From Planctomycetota bacterium (GTDB lineage: Bacteria; Planctomycetota; B15-G4): a DNA stretch of 54,232 bases. Below, piece by piece: positions 1-8,773 of the stretch. The stretch spans positions 1 to 54,232 of the forward strand of contig JAJDEQ010000173.1 in assembly GCA_029259695.1 (NCBI GenBank), in the 5' to 3' direction. Numbering within the stretch: position 1 is the first letter of the stretch; each line of letters opens with the position of its first letter. The position numbers and the translations under genes were made by a program. The notes under the pieces were generated by a model that ran no database searches, was not told the DNA's origin, and saw only the letters and a program-made list of their open reading frames with translations.

Positions 1-1137
1 GCTGCTCCGGACGACGCTCCAGACGCCGCGCCGGTGGGCCTCGCCGTCGTCGTCCCCGCGCGCACCCACGGCCAGGTCGGTGATGCCGTCGCCGTCCAGG
101 TCGCCCAGCGCCGCGGGGCTCCCGAACGAGTCGCCGTCCTCGAGGGTGCCGGTGAAGCCGCCGGAGGTGGCGCTGATCTTCGTGAACGTCTTGACCGTGC
201 CGTCCGGGTTCAGGAAGAGGACGTAGACCGCGCCGTGTCCCGAGAACAGGTCGTGGGGACCGCCGTCGTCGTCGCCGGTCGCGCCGACGGCGAGGTCCGG
301 TACGCCGTCCCGGTCGAGGTCCCCGAGCTCCGAGACGGAGCCGAACCCGTCGCGGTCGTCCAGGAAACCGTAGAAGCCCGGTGCGCCGTCGCTGATCTCG
401 ACGTGTTCACGCACGGTCCCGTCGGTCTCCAGGAAGAGGATGTAGACCGCGCCCCGGTCGGAACCCTGGGGCCCGCCGTCGTCCCCGCCGCTGGCGCCCA
501 CCGCGAGGTCGGGCGTGCCGTCGCCGTCCACGTCACCGATCGCGGCGACGGTGCCGCCGAACTGGTCGTCGACGGTCGGCGATCCGAGGAAGTCGCCCTC
601 GACCCGGCTGATCTTCTGCTCGTCCTTCACCGTGCCGTCGGTGTTCAGGAAGAGGATCCAGACGGCGCCGACGCCCTCGTCGAACGGGGCGAGGAACGCG
701 TCGTCGTCGCCGGGCGCGCCCACGGCGAGGTCGTTCACGCCGTCGCCATCGAGGTCGCCGATGGCCGCCACGTCGCTGCCGAAGCGATCGGTCGGTCGGA
801 GCGTCCCCACGAGGCCCCCTTCGACGGCGCTGATCTTCTGCTTGGCGGCGACGGTGCCGTCGCCGTTCATGAAGAGGATCCGGACGGCCCCGCCGTCGAG
901 GAGCGCTCCGTCGTCGTCGCCGGGCGTACCCACGGCGAGGTCCTCGTGCCCGTCCCCGTCGAGGTCGCCGATGTTCGTCGCGGGTGCCAGCAGGTCGCGC
1001 TCGTCGAGGGTCTCACCGAAGCCACCTGCGGTGCTGCTGATCTTCTGGTGTCCGAGGACGGCACCCGCCTGCCCGGTCACCGAGGAAGTGAGGGTCGAAG
1101 CGAGGAGAGCCGCGAGGAGGGCGAGGCGCGTCGGCAT
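1..1137 (-). CDS. Exported FG-GAP repeat protein, 3' end cut by window edge
   Basis: The minus-strand frame is open from an ATG at 1137 to base 1 (379 codons) and has no stop in the window, so the C-terminus is missing. It begins with a short hydrophobic signal peptide (MPTRLALLAALLAS...) ending near TGQA. The rest is a series of about five repeats of roughly 65-70 residues. Each contains a calcium-loop motif of the form GDLDGDGxxDLAVGxxGDDDG followed by a strand like AVYILFLNxDGTV. This is the FG-GAP/integrin-alpha type of beta-propeller blade, expected to fold outside the cytoplasm with bound calcium. The partner or substrate cannot be told. It is transcribed divergently from the metalloprotease at 1332. 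The plus strand is also open here, but that reading is low-complexity and has no recognisable domain. Confidence 0.85.
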   Translation of the reverse strand, partial: MPTRLALLAALLASTLTSSVTGQAGAVLGHQKISSTAGGFGETLDERDLLAPATNIGDLDGDGHEDLAVGTPGDDDGALLDGGAVRILFMNGDGTVAAKQKISAVEGGLVGTLRPTDRFGSDVAAIGDLDGDGVNDLAVGAPGDDDAFLAPFDEGVGAVWILFLNTDGTVKDEQKISRVEGDFLGSPTVDDQFGGTVAAIGDVDGDGTPDLAVGASGGDDGGPQGSDRGAVYILFLETDGTVREHVEISDGAPGFYGFLDDRDGFGSVSELGDLDRDGVPDLAVGATGDDDGGPHDLFSGHGAVYVLFLNPDGTVKTFTKISATSGGFTGTLEDGDSFGSPAALGDLDGDGITDLAVGARGDDDGEAHRRGVWSVVRSS

Positions 1138-1331
1138 GGAAGTCTTCCCGGGGTGTGACGGATGGCTCGTGTGCGACCGACCCAGGGTATCCGCGGACGC
1201 GCGGTCCGTGGGGGCTGGGCGACCGCTCAGTCCAGGGCGAAGCACGTCACACGGCTCCCCATCCCTGCGTTACGATCCTCACGGTAGACGAACCGCGGGG
1301 CCATGGAGGGGGACCGCCGAGGAGGAAGCGC

Positions 1332-3383
1332 ATGCGCCCACGCATCGGTGCCGGCATTCTGTGCGCGGTGTGTGCCGTCCTGGCGAGCACCGTGTCCGCC
1401 CAGTCGACGACCGGACTGGCTGCAGGCGCTGAGACCGCGGGTCACGACACGAGTCGGTCCGCGGCTCGGATCGACCAGCCGTTCGAGATCGTGGACCCGG
1501 GTGAGATCTGGGGCTTCGCGACCATCCGCTTCGACGGCGTCGACGTCCGACGCCTGCGGGACGCCCACGAGCGCGTCTCGCTCCTGCACCTGTCGGGCTT
1601 CCCGCTGCCGGGCGGGCAGGCGGTCGACCTCGAGCTGCACCCGATACGCGTGTTCGAGCCGGGGGCGCGGGCCAGGGTGATCCGCGGCGATGAGCAGTGG
1701 AGTCTCGAGGCCGGCGTCGCCGTCTTCTCCGGTCACGTTGTGGGTGAGCAGGGCCAGGTGTTCCTCGCGATGAGCGAGAGCATGTTCAACGGCTTCGTCA
1801 CCCGCGGAGCGGAGAAGTTCGTGATCTCCTCCGGCGATCCACTGGCGCGTACCGCGGACACGGCCGGGACTGCGACGATCACCGACGCGCGAGTGTTCGC
1901 GAGCGCCGGCTCCCCGAGCGCGGGCTCCGCGAGCCCTGGCTCCGCGAGCGCCGGGTCCGCGAGCGCCGGGTCCTCGAGCGCTTGGTGCCACGCGGTCCTG
2001 GCGGACGGCAGGGGGGACGCCGAGCTGAGCGCCGCGAGCCGGACCGCCGCGAGCCAGGCCGACGTGAGCCGGAGCGCCGCGAGCCGAGCCGCCCCGGGCG
2101 AGACCGATGCGAGCCAGCTCGACGCGAGCGCGAGTCCGTCGGTCCGGGTCGCGGAGGTGATCATCGAGGCGGATGACCACTTCCGCGCGCGGTTCACCTC
2201 GGACCAGGAGGCTGTCGACTACGCCACCACGCTCGTGGCGTTCTCGAGCTCGATCTACCGTCGGGACATCGGCGCGCGGCTCGAGATCCCGGACGGTTAC
2301 CTCACGGTCTGGAACAGCGACCCGCCATGGCCCGATCTGGAGCTGTTCCCGCCCGGGCTCGGATTCACGACCTGGTACTTCACCGACCCGGCCAACCCGA
2401 AGAAGGACTTCCCGCGAGCCGGTGCGATGTGGTTGTCGAGCGGCTTCTCCTGCCCTCCCAGCGTCGATCCCAAGACGATCTGCGGTGGAGCCTTCCAATT
2501 CTCCCGGTGCGACGACGAGATCTCCTACGCGTGGGCCAGCCTGGACGGCTACTTCCCCACGCCGCTCGAGCACATGCACACAGACAACGATGACCTGCTG
2601 GTCGTCATGCACGAGTTCGGGCACATCTTCGGCGCGCAGCACACGTTCCAGTACAACCCGCCGATCGAGTGCGAGGATGGCACGGGTCCCGACAGCGGCA
2701 CGATCATGAGCTACTGCAGCTTCTCGCCGCCCGCGGGGATCGGCGTGGGCGTCGCCGGCGTGGGGCTGCGCTTCCATCCCCTGATCCAGTTCTACCTCCG
2801 CACCTGGTTCGTGTCCGAGTCGGCGGTCTGCATTGCCGACGAGCCGTTCACCCTCGGCGACTACGATCAGAGCGGCGACCTCGATCCGGCCGATCTCTCG
2901 ATCCTCTCCGGAGTCCTGAACCAGGGCTTCGGTTCGGCCGGGGCGACCGAAGCGTTCGACATGGATCGCAACGACGTGCTCGACCAGGTCGACTACGACC
3001 TGCTCGCGGGCATGGTGCCGTGGGACGACCTCGGCCAGGCGTTGGCCGGCGGGCCCGGTGAGCCGGGCCTCACCGGCTTCGGTCTCGCCGAGCCCGGCAC
3101 GCTCGCCGTCGCGAACCTCACGGATGCGAACCCGCTGGCGCAGGTCTTCCTCGTGGTCGGTCTGTCCGACGTGTCCCAACCCATGCTCGGCGGCACACTC
3201 GTGCCGAGCCCGGATCTCGTCCTGGCTCGCACCACGCTCCCCGACGGAACGCTGCACGTCGCCGATCGCTGGCCCAACGGACTCGCCCCGGGAACGACGC
3301 TGTACTTCCAGTACTGGATCGTCGACCCCGCCGGGCCGGCGGGGTTCAGCGCGAGCAATGCGATCTCGGGGACGACGCCTTAG
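1332..3383 (+). CDS. Exported metzincin-type zinc metalloprotease with dockerin-like and GFSASN-tail domains
   Basis: Predicted secreted zinc endopeptidase of 683 residues. The ATG at 1332 is chosen because AGGAGG lies just upstream and it opens a signal peptide ending near VSAQ; the frame is open further upstream without either feature. Residues 427-438 read HEFGHIFGAQHT, the HExxHxxGxxH zinc motif of metzincins (reprolysin-like). A Met-turn candidate, TIMSYCS, follows. Residues about 190-275 are a Ser/Ala/Gly-rich linker made of 5-residue repeats. After the catalytic domain comes a dockerin-like EF-hand pair (LGDYDQSGDLDPADLS and a second loop FDMDRNDVLDQVDY). Residues 564-683 are the shared C-terminal tail ending GFSASNAISGTTP. 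Zinc protease activity is inferred from the motif; the substrate is unknown. Confidence 0.88.
   Translation: MRPRIGAGILCAVCAVLASTVSAQSTTGLAAGAETAGHDTSRSAARIDQPFEIVDPGEIWGFATIRFDGVDVRRLRDAHERVSLLHLSGFPLPGGQAVDLELHPIRVFEPGARARVIRGDEQWSLEAGVAVFSGHVVGEQGQVFLAMSESMFNGFVTRGAEKFVISSGDPLARTADTAGTATITDARVFASAGSPSAGSASPGSASAGSASAGSSSAWCHAVLADGRGDAELSAASRTAASQADVSRSAASRAAPGETDASQLDASASPSVRVAEVIIEADDHFRARFTSDQEAVDYATTLVAFSSSIYRRDIGARLEIPDGYLTVWNSDPPWPDLELFPPGLGFTTWYFTDPANPKKDFPRAGAMWLSSGFSCPPSVDPKTICGGAFQFSRCDDEISYAWASLDGYFPTPLEHMHTDNDDLLVVMHEFGHIFGAQHTFQYNPPIECEDGTGPDSGTIMSYCSFSPPAGIGVGVAGVGLRFHPLIQFYLRTWFVSESAVCIADEPFTLGDYDQSGDLDPADLSILSGVLNQGFGSAGATEAFDMDRNDVLDQVDYDLLAGMVPWDDLGQALAGGPGEPGLTGFGLAEPGTLAVANLTDANPLAQVFLVVGLSDVSQPMLGGTLVPSPDLVLARTTLPDGTLHVADRWPNGLAPGTTLYFQYWIVDPAGPAGFSASNAISGTTP
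1899..1988 (+). repeat. In-frame 15-bp tandem repeat in the metalloprotease linker
   Basis: Six consecutive 15-base units, the best matches being GCGAGCGCCGGGTCC, encode a SASAG-type pentapeptide repeat. Two adjacent units at 1944-1958 and 1959-1973 are identical. A related but looser Ser/Ala repeat continues to about 2130. It probably arose by slippage and forms a flexible linker before the catalytic domain. Confidence 0.8.
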
Positions 3384-3411
3384 GGCCGCGTCCACTGCAC
3401 CTTCCGCGTCT

Positions 3412-3439
3412 GGCCGACCCGGATCACCGGGGTCTGGCC
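3412..3439 (+). terminator. Imperfect hairpin after the metalloprotease gene
   Basis: GGCC-GACCCGG-ATCA-CCGGGGTC-TGGCC can fold into an imperfect stem with a 4-base loop, 29 bases after the metalloprotease stop. There is no T-tract. It is a plausible transcription end and also lies just before the -10-like box of the next gene. Confidence 0.4.
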
Positions 3440-3458
3440 CGGGATCGCGCCGCAGTCG

Positions 3459-3464
3459 TAGGAT
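3459..3464 (+). promoter_or_regulatory. Possible -10 box of the TIR-WD40 gene
   Basis: TAGGAT stands in GC-rich intergenic DNA 29 bases before the GTG start at 3493. No good -35 hexamer is visible at the expected spacing. An in-frame ATG at 3463 overlaps this box, which argues for the GTG at 3493 as the start. Confidence 0.35.
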
Positions 3465-3492
3465 GAGGCGGAACGTTCAGGAGGAAGGGAAC

Positions 3493-6400
3493 GTGCCGCA
3501 CCAGCCGCCGGGGTCCGAGGAGCAAGGCGTCGAGACGCAGCCGAGCAAGGGCCTCGATGCAGAGGGGGCCGAAGCGGCCGCGTTCTCGGCGCCGACGGCG
3601 CGTTCGCGCTTCGGTCTGTTGCGTTCGCGTTTCGATCCCGTCGAGATCCTCTGGCGCACCGTCTTCGGCTACGACTTCTTCATCTCGTACGCGCACGCCG
3701 ACGCCGAGGACTACGCCTCCGCGCTGCACGAGGACCTGGCCGGCACCCACCGCTGCTTCCTCGACGAGGAGGAACTCGACGTGGGCCTCGGCCTCACACC
3801 GGCCATCGCTCGTGCGCTGCGCCGCACGAGCATCCTGGTCGTGCTCCACACACCGGGGGCCGACGCTTCACCGTGGGTACGCCAGGAGGTGACCCTCTTC
3901 AGCGAGACGGGCCGGCGCGTCATCTTCGTCGACCTGGGCGGCGCGCCGCGCACCGAACCGCGCTCGCTCCTGGCCGGTCGGCCCGAGGAGCTGAAGCGCG
4001 TCAACGAGGGCGCCGACCGATTGGCGCGTGGCCCGTCCGAGCGGAGTGTCAACGAGATCCGCCGGTCGCTCGCCGGAGTGCGCGTGGAGACGCGGCGGCT
4101 CGTCGTGTCGGTGTCGGTGGCCGTGGTGTCGCTGCTGCTGGCCGCCGTCGCGTGGCGCTTTGCGGTGCTCGAGCAGCGCGCCAAGGAAGAGGCGAAGGCG
4201 GAGGCCGTTGCCGCGCGGCGACAGACGGCGCATCGACTCGCGGTCCAGGCCGACGAGCGGCACCGCGGCCGTCCCGAAGAGGGGCTCGCGCTCGCCTTGC
4301 AGGCCGTGCACACCTATCACGACCACGGCGATCCGCTCGTGCCCGAAGCCCTCGCGTCGCTGCAGCGAGCGGTGCTCTCCACGGCCGGCGGACGCCCGCT
4401 CGCGCCGCCGGCGCCCGACCTGGCCGACCTCGTCGTGAGCGGCGACGGACGCTGGGTCGTCACGCTCCACGACGACGGCGCCGTCCGGCTGGGCCCGGCG
4501 GGCGCGGCCGAACTGGAACTCGTCGAGCCGCCCGCCGGGGTGCTCGCCGACGGGGAGGGCTGGGGCGAGCGTGTCGCCAAGGTCGCCTGGAGCAGGGACG
4601 GGGCGCGACTCGTCGTGGCGCGCCGCACGAACGCGCGCCGTTGGCCGGGCAACGCCGTGCTGTCGGTGCATCCCGTGGACGAGTTGGGCGTCGCCGGTGT
4701 GCCCGATGTGGTGCAGCCCTTCGAGGCCGAGAGCTGGGATCGCGTCGAACTCCTGCTCAGCGGTGACGGCCGCTGGATGTCGTGGGGCGGCGGTGGCTTC
4801 GACGTGTGGCTGCGCGCCACCGATGGCGCAGGCCCCGCGATCCACGTCGACACACACGACGCGGGTCAGGTCGCCCGGGGCTTCTCGCCCGACGACCTCA
4901 CGTTCGCGGTGGTGGCCCGCGGCGGACTGCGGCGCTGGCGGCTGGCGCGCCCGGTTGAAGGAGAGGGTGGTCGCGAGCGGCCCGAGCCGTTCGGGCCGCG
5001 CGGCGCCGTCGAGCCGCTCCCGCAGCCGGTCGAGCTCGAGTCGGTGAGCGTGCCCGCCGTCGGGGCCGTCGCCCTCGCCCTCGGCGTGCACCCCGAGCGC
5101 GCGGCCGTGCTCGACGACGACGGCGACGTCACCTACTGGAATCTGTCCACCGCGCCGCCCTCGTCGCTCGAGCTGCCCGCCGCGTTCTCGGCGCACCGGG
5201 AATGGTTCGAGCTGTTCCGGCTCGCTCCGGAAGACTCACGGGCCGCGCTCGGCTTCTCGCTCGACGGCCGCTGGCTGCTGGCCGGCGTCACCATCGGCGA
5301 GGACGACGACGCCTTCGGCGCCGCGGCCGCCGTCGACGTCGAAGCGTTCGAGCCCGCGTGGATACCGCTCGTGCACCGCCGGCCGGCCATGGCCACGCGC
5401 AGCATGAGTCGCATCGGGTCATCCGGCGCCACCCAGTACAAGATGTACGAAGGTGGTCCTCTCGGCGCGCGGGAGCTGCGCTCGATCGTGCTCGGCATGG
5501 GCGTGGTGACGCTGGGCTTCGACGGCTCGCTGCTGCTGTGGGAGCTGGACCCGGAGCGCGCCCGTCCGCGCTACGTCGGCGTGACGTCGAACGTGACCAG
5601 CTACGTGACCGACCCGTGGGGGGCGTTCCTGCTCGTGGGGGGCGGGGACGGCACGCTGCGCGCGTGGGACCTGTCCGAGCTCGGCGACGACCGGGCGCCG
5701 CTCTTCGAACTCATCGGTCACGATGCGGCTGTCACCGCGGTGGGTCTCAGCGCCGACGGCCACCGGGTGTGGAGCGTGGACGCCGAGCGGGTCTCGCGTG
5801 TGTGGGACCGGCGTCACCCGAGCTGGCGCACCGACGAGCTCGAGGCCTTCAGCCCGCGCATCGACGTGCTCGTCACCGAGCGCGAGCGCGGCGCGTTCTC
5901 GTTCTGGGACGTCGACGCCGATCCGGCGCTGCGCCGGCCCGTCGACACGGCGGCTCTCGTCGACGCCGAAGCCGTGGCCATCGACCAGCGCGAGCCGTGG
6001 ATGGTCACCTGGCACGAGCTGGGCGACGAGCCGCCCGCAGGCGAACTGCGCCTGTGGTCCCTGGACGGTGCGCGCTGGAGCGAGCCGGAGCGGACGCGGC
6101 GCATCCAGGTGCCGCTCGGGGAGGGACGGGCGCCGCTGTTCGCGCCGAGCCTGCGCCTGTTCGTCGACGGCGAGCGGGCGTGGGTCGAGCTCGACTGGCG
6201 CAACCTGGGCGAGCGACGCGTGCTGCGCGTCGATGTCTTCGGGGACGGGCCGCCGCTCGAGGTCGGCGGGGACGTGGTGGGATGGGAGCAGCTCTCGGGT
6301 CACCAGCCGGGTGGCGGCGTGCGCGACGGGGCGCTGCATGACCGGCGGGCCTCGCTGTGGATCGACGAGGAGGGGAGGCTGCTCGGGGGCGAAAGGCGGT

Positions 6401-6906
6401 CGCCCGAGTCGCTTCCCGTCGACGCCGACCTGCACGCCGTGGCCTGGAGCGACGACGGCGACGCGCTCGCGCTGGGCGACGGCCAGGGTCGCGCGTGGAT
6501 CGTGTGGCCCGCGGCGGGTGAGGATCTGGGCGTGGTGCGTGAGGCGCTCGTCCTCGACGACTCTTCGCGCCTGGCGCCGCCGCGCACGCCGCTCGGCTCC
6601 GCTGCGATCGATCACCTGTCGGTGGCGGTCGGGACGAGCTGGGTCGGTGCGGTCACCGCGGACGGCGCGATCCTGCTCTGGCACCTGGACGGCGAGGCCT
6701 CACCCGGCGTCGAGCCGGTCGTGCTGCACGACCGGGATGCGTTCGCCGAGGTCCGCGCGATCCACTTCGCGAGCGACGGGCGGCGTGCGCTCCTCGGCAG
6801 CCGCAGCGGTCGCGAAGGTCAGCTCCTGCTCCTGCGGCCGGACGAACTCGAGGTGGTCGCGCGGAGCTGGTCCGTCGGCCGTCTGCACGACGTCTCGTCG
6901 CGCTGA
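3493..6906 (+). CDS. TIR domain - membrane helix - WD40-like propeller protein
   Basis: 1137 residues. GTG at 3493 is preferred because GGAGGAAG lies 7-8 bases upstream. Residues about 58-200 are a TIR domain (DFFISYAHADAED, then FLDEEELDVGLGL, then SPWVRQEV). E132 in the W-x3-E motif matches the position of the catalytic glutamate of NAD-cleaving TIR domains such as SARM1. Residues about 203-222 form one hydrophobic helix, followed by a charged helix and a segment (GRPEEGLALALQAVHTY) of the kind that precedes WD40 arrays in STAND-type proteins. The rest is a degenerate WD40-like propeller (for example GGGDGTLRAWDL). There is no NTPase domain and no signal peptide. Likely topology puts TIR in the cytoplasm and the propeller across the membrane, or the reverse. 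NADase activity and a defence or signalling role are inferences. Part of its 3' end is duplicated at 8059. Confidence 0.85.
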   Translation: MPHQPPGSEEQGVETQPSKGLDAEGAEAAAFSAPTARSRFGLLRSRFDPVEILWRTVFGYDFFISYAHADAEDYASALHEDLAGTHRCFLDEEELDVGLGLTPAIARALRRTSILVVLHTPGADASPWVRQEVTLFSETGRRVIFVDLGGAPRTEPRSLLAGRPEELKRVNEGADRLARGPSERSVNEIRRSLAGVRVETRRLVVSVSVAVVSLLLAAVAWRFAVLEQRAKEEAKAEAVAARRQTAHRLAVQADERHRGRPEEGLALALQAVHTYHDHGDPLVPEALASLQRAVLSTAGGRPLAPPAPDLADLVVSGDGRWVVTLHDDGAVRLGPAGAAELELVEPPAGVLADGEGWGERVAKVAWSRDGARLVVARRTNARRWPGNAVLSVHPVDELGVAGVPDVVQPFEAESWDRVELLLSGDGRWMSWGGGGFDVWLRATDGAGPAIHVDTHDAGQVARGFSPDDLTFAVVARGGLRRWRLARPVEGEGGRERPEPFGPRGAVEPLPQPVELESVSVPAVGAVALALGVHPERAAVLDDDGDVTYWNLSTAPPSSLELPAAFSAHREWFELFRLAPEDSRAALGFSLDGRWLLAGVTIGEDDDAFGAAAAVDVEAFEPAWIPLVHRRPAMATRSMSRIGSSGATQYKMYEGGPLGARELRSIVLGMGVVTLGFDGSLLLWELDPERARPRYVGVTSNVTSYVTDPWGAFLLVGGGDGTLRAWDLSELGDDRAPLFELIGHDAAVTAVGLSADGHRVWSVDAERVSRVWDRRHPSWRTDELEAFSPRIDVLVTERERGAFSFWDVDADPALRRPVDTAALVDAEAVAIDQREPWMVTWHELGDEPPAGELRLWSLDGARWSEPERTRRIQVPLGEGRAPLFAPSLRLFVDGERAWVELDWRNLGERRVLRVDVFGDGPPLEVGGDVVGWEQLSGHQPGGGVRDGALHDRRASLWIDEEGRLLGGERRSPESLPVDADLHAVAWSDDGDALALGDGQGRAWIVWPAAGEDLGVVREALVLDDSSRLAPPRTPLGSAAIDHLSVAVGTSWVGAVTADGAILLWHLDGEASPGVEPVVLHDRDAFAEVRAIHFASDGRRALLGSRSGREGQLLLLRPDELEVVARSWSVGRLHDVSSR

Positions 6907-7086
6907 GTGTCTCGCGGTCGCGGACCTCGCCGTAGGCGACCACGCGGCGAGCGGGGGACGGTTCGGCGCCCGACGATCGACGGCCGCCCCTGGTAGCATG
7001 CGACCGATCGCCAGGATGCGGGTCGCCGTCGGTATCCGGTACGGATGCGCCCCCTTTCCTTCGTCGACTCCCGCAAGGACTCTCTC

Positions 7087-7965
7087 ATGGCTCGTTCCCG
7101 TTGCCTCGTCGCCTGGCTCGCCGCGCTGTTCGTCACCTGCCTCGCCTCCTCGACCGCGGCCCAGTTCGACGCGGTCGAGGCGAGCAAGGAACTGAAGGCC
7201 GAACTCAAGCAGGTCGGCAAGGAACACCAGGCCACGCTCAAGGCGGAACAGAAGGGCCTGCGGGCTGCGCTGAAGGCGGCTGCGTTGCCGTTCAAGGCCG
7301 GCGACGCGGGCACGGGTGACGTGGCGGACGTGTTCGACGAACTCGTCGCCTTTCAGAGCGACGTGTTCCTGTCTGCCACCGAGGCCGACAATGCGTTCTC
7401 GTCGCTCTCCGTGCTGCTCTTCGACTTCGAGGACGATGGGGACACCCCGGAGTTCTACCCGCGCGACTTCTCCATCGGCGCAGGCGGGCGCATCGACGAC
7501 TTCATTGCAGGCGTACAGGCGCGGGCCGAGCGGCTCTACCCGTCCGTGCGGCGGCAGCTCGCCGCCCTCGTGCGTCTTGCGGAGAAGAAGTCGGGGCTGC
7601 TCCTGAGCGTGCGCCTGTTTCCGGTGTCGCCGATGCGCGAACCGACGGTGAACGACGACGGCTCGTTCTTCGTCGTGAGTCTCCCGGCCCACATCGACAT
7701 TGCGGTCGCTGTGTCCGACCCCGACGAGCCGTCCTTCAACCGCATCCACGTGTCCGGCACGATGCTCTTCGACGGCACCGGCGCGACCCTCGCGCTGGCG
7801 GGCCCGGTCGACATCGACGCGCCCGGCGTCCCCATCGAGCCGACGACCGCACGGTTCGAGCACACCTTCACGTTCAAGGGCGGACTGCCGCCGGGGAACT
7901 ACACCATCCGCGCGCGCAGCGGCCCGGACGACACGTCGTCAGTCGTCGCCATCTCGGTGCGTTGA
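7087..7965 (+). CDS. Exported protein of unknown function
   Basis: 292 residues. ATG at 7087 is chosen because AAGGA lies 7 bases upstream and a clear signal peptide follows (MARSRCLVAWLAALFV..., cleavage near STAAQ); a longer in-frame start at 7045 has neither. Residues about 25-70 are rich in Lys, Glu and Ala and predicted to form a charged helix. The C-terminal 90 residues look like a beta-sandwich, ending in a strand pattern (GGLPPGNYTIRARSG) common in bacterial Ig-like or carboxypeptidase-regulatory-like folds. No family was recognised. It lies between the TIR gene and the decayed duplicate of that gene's 3' end. Confidence 0.7.
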   Translation: MARSRCLVAWLAALFVTCLASSTAAQFDAVEASKELKAELKQVGKEHQATLKAEQKGLRAALKAAALPFKAGDAGTGDVADVFDELVAFQSDVFLSATEADNAFSSLSVLLFDFEDDGDTPEFYPRDFSIGAGGRIDDFIAGVQARAERLYPSVRRQLAALVRLAEKKSGLLLSVRLFPVSPMREPTVNDDGSFFVVSLPAHIDIAVAVSDPDEPSFNRIHVSGTMLFDGTGATLALAGPVDIDAPGVPIEPTTARFEHTFTFKGGLPPGNYTIRARSGPDDTSSVVAISVR

Positions 7966-8041
7966 CGTCGGTGCGCCCTAGTGATTTCCGAGGCGTCGCG
8001 CGGGGGCACAGGGGAACGGTTGTCGCCCAGGCCAGGGCCCA

Positions 8042-8267
8042 ACGAGGCGTCGCCGGCCGTCGAGCCGGTCGTGCTGCACGACCGGGGATGTGTTCGCCGA
8101 GGTCCGCGCGATCCACTTCGCGAGCGACGCGCTCTTCGGCAGCCGAAGCAGTCGCGAAGGTCAGCTCCTGCTCCTGCGGCCGGATGATCTCGAGGTGGTG
8201 GCGCGGAGTTGGTCCGTCGGCCGTCTGCACGACGTCTCGTGGCGCGGAGTGTCTCGCGGTCGCGGAC
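8042..8267 (+). pseudogene. Decayed duplicate of the 3' end of the TIR-WD40 gene
   Basis: Bases 8059-8267 match 6709-6925 almost throughout. That source region covers the last about 65 codons of the TIR-WD40 gene, its stop and about 20 bases beyond. The copy has one inserted G near 8085 (ACCGGGGATG against ACCGGGATG), which shifts the frame. It lacks a 9-base block (GGGCGGCGT in the original), and the original TGA stop is now GGA. Weaker similarity extends left to about 8042. It cannot make the original protein end. The rest of 7966-8041 shows nothing recognisable. Confidence 0.88.
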
Positions 8268-8382
8268 TCCCCACCCACGAGTTACTCAGCCCGCCCGGGG
8301 CTCTCGCACGCTTGTACTGCGTTTGACGACAATCCCGCTCGGAGGGATTCGACGATGCCTTCCCTGGTCGTCGCGTCGACCT

Positions 8383-8398
8383 CTGAGAACGTTCTCAG
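8383..8398. promoter_or_regulatory. Perfect 16-bp palindrome, possible operator
   Basis: CTGAGAACGTTCTCAG equals its own reverse complement and lies 60 bases upstream of a TATACT box. It could be bound by a dimeric regulator, or fold as a 6-bp stem with an ACGT loop. It does not match the usual spacing of LexA sites. Confidence 0.45.
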
Positions 8399-8457
8399 CA
8401 AGGCCGGCACGGAGCAATGCCGCCCGGCTCAGCTGTCACCCGTCCTTTGGGCCTGAC

Positions 8458-8463
8458 TATACT
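8458..8463 (+). promoter_or_regulatory. Possible -10 box of the 8516-10086 gene pair
   Basis: TATACT is the closest match to the sigma-70 -10 consensus in this intergenic region and sits 53 bases before the ATG at 8516. A weak -35-like CTGTCA at 8433-8438 has a 19-base spacer. Confidence 0.4.
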
Positions 8464-8515
8464 TTGGTCGTGTCGTATCGTGTGGGAGGAGGGGGTAAGG
8501 CAAGGGGGTAAGAGA

Positions 8516-8773
8516 ATGAGGGGACGCAATAGGCTGGCAGCCTTCCTGATCGTGGCCTGTCTCACAACCGGCGCGATCTACTTCGATGGAGAAGGCGGCT
8601 CTAGCAACTCAGGTCCCATCATGATCGAGGCTCCGGCCTCTTGGGCGCCGGATTACCCCGACCCTGGTGTGCGTGATGACGACATCGATGTCCTCACGGG
8701 CATCGAGTATCGCGAGGACGAAGACGCGAGCCGCTCGCCCGAACTCGAGATCTGGCTTGGAGAGGGACTGTGA
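8516..8773 (+). CDS. Small exported or membrane-anchored protein, unknown function
   Basis: 85 residues from an ATG at 8516, preceded by purine-rich DNA (GGGGGTAAGAGA). The N-terminus (MRGRNRLAAFLIVACL...) is a signal peptide or single membrane helix. The rest is acidic and short. The stop overlaps the GTG start of the next gene as GTGA, so translation of the pair is probably coupled. No family recognised. The codon use and GC content of this pair differ visibly from the neighbours. Confidence 0.6.
   Translation: MRGRNRLAAFLIVACLTTGAIYFDGEGGSSNSGPIMIEAPASWAPDYPDPGVRDDDIDVLTGIEYREDEDASRSPELEIWLGEGL

Noticed and set aside
1227..3395. Antisense open frame across the metalloprotease
   Set aside because: Low-complexity Arg/Gly/Ala reading; the plus strand has the zinc motif, signal peptide and shared tail.
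3058..3492. Upstream extension of the TIR protein frame into the metalloprotease gene
   Set aside because: That part overlaps the metalloprotease tail in another frame; the GTG at 3493 has the Shine-Dalgarno site.
8383..8398. LexA (SOS) box
   Set aside because: The half-sites GAAC/GTTC are adjacent without the usual spacer of known LexA sites, and no SOS gene follows.
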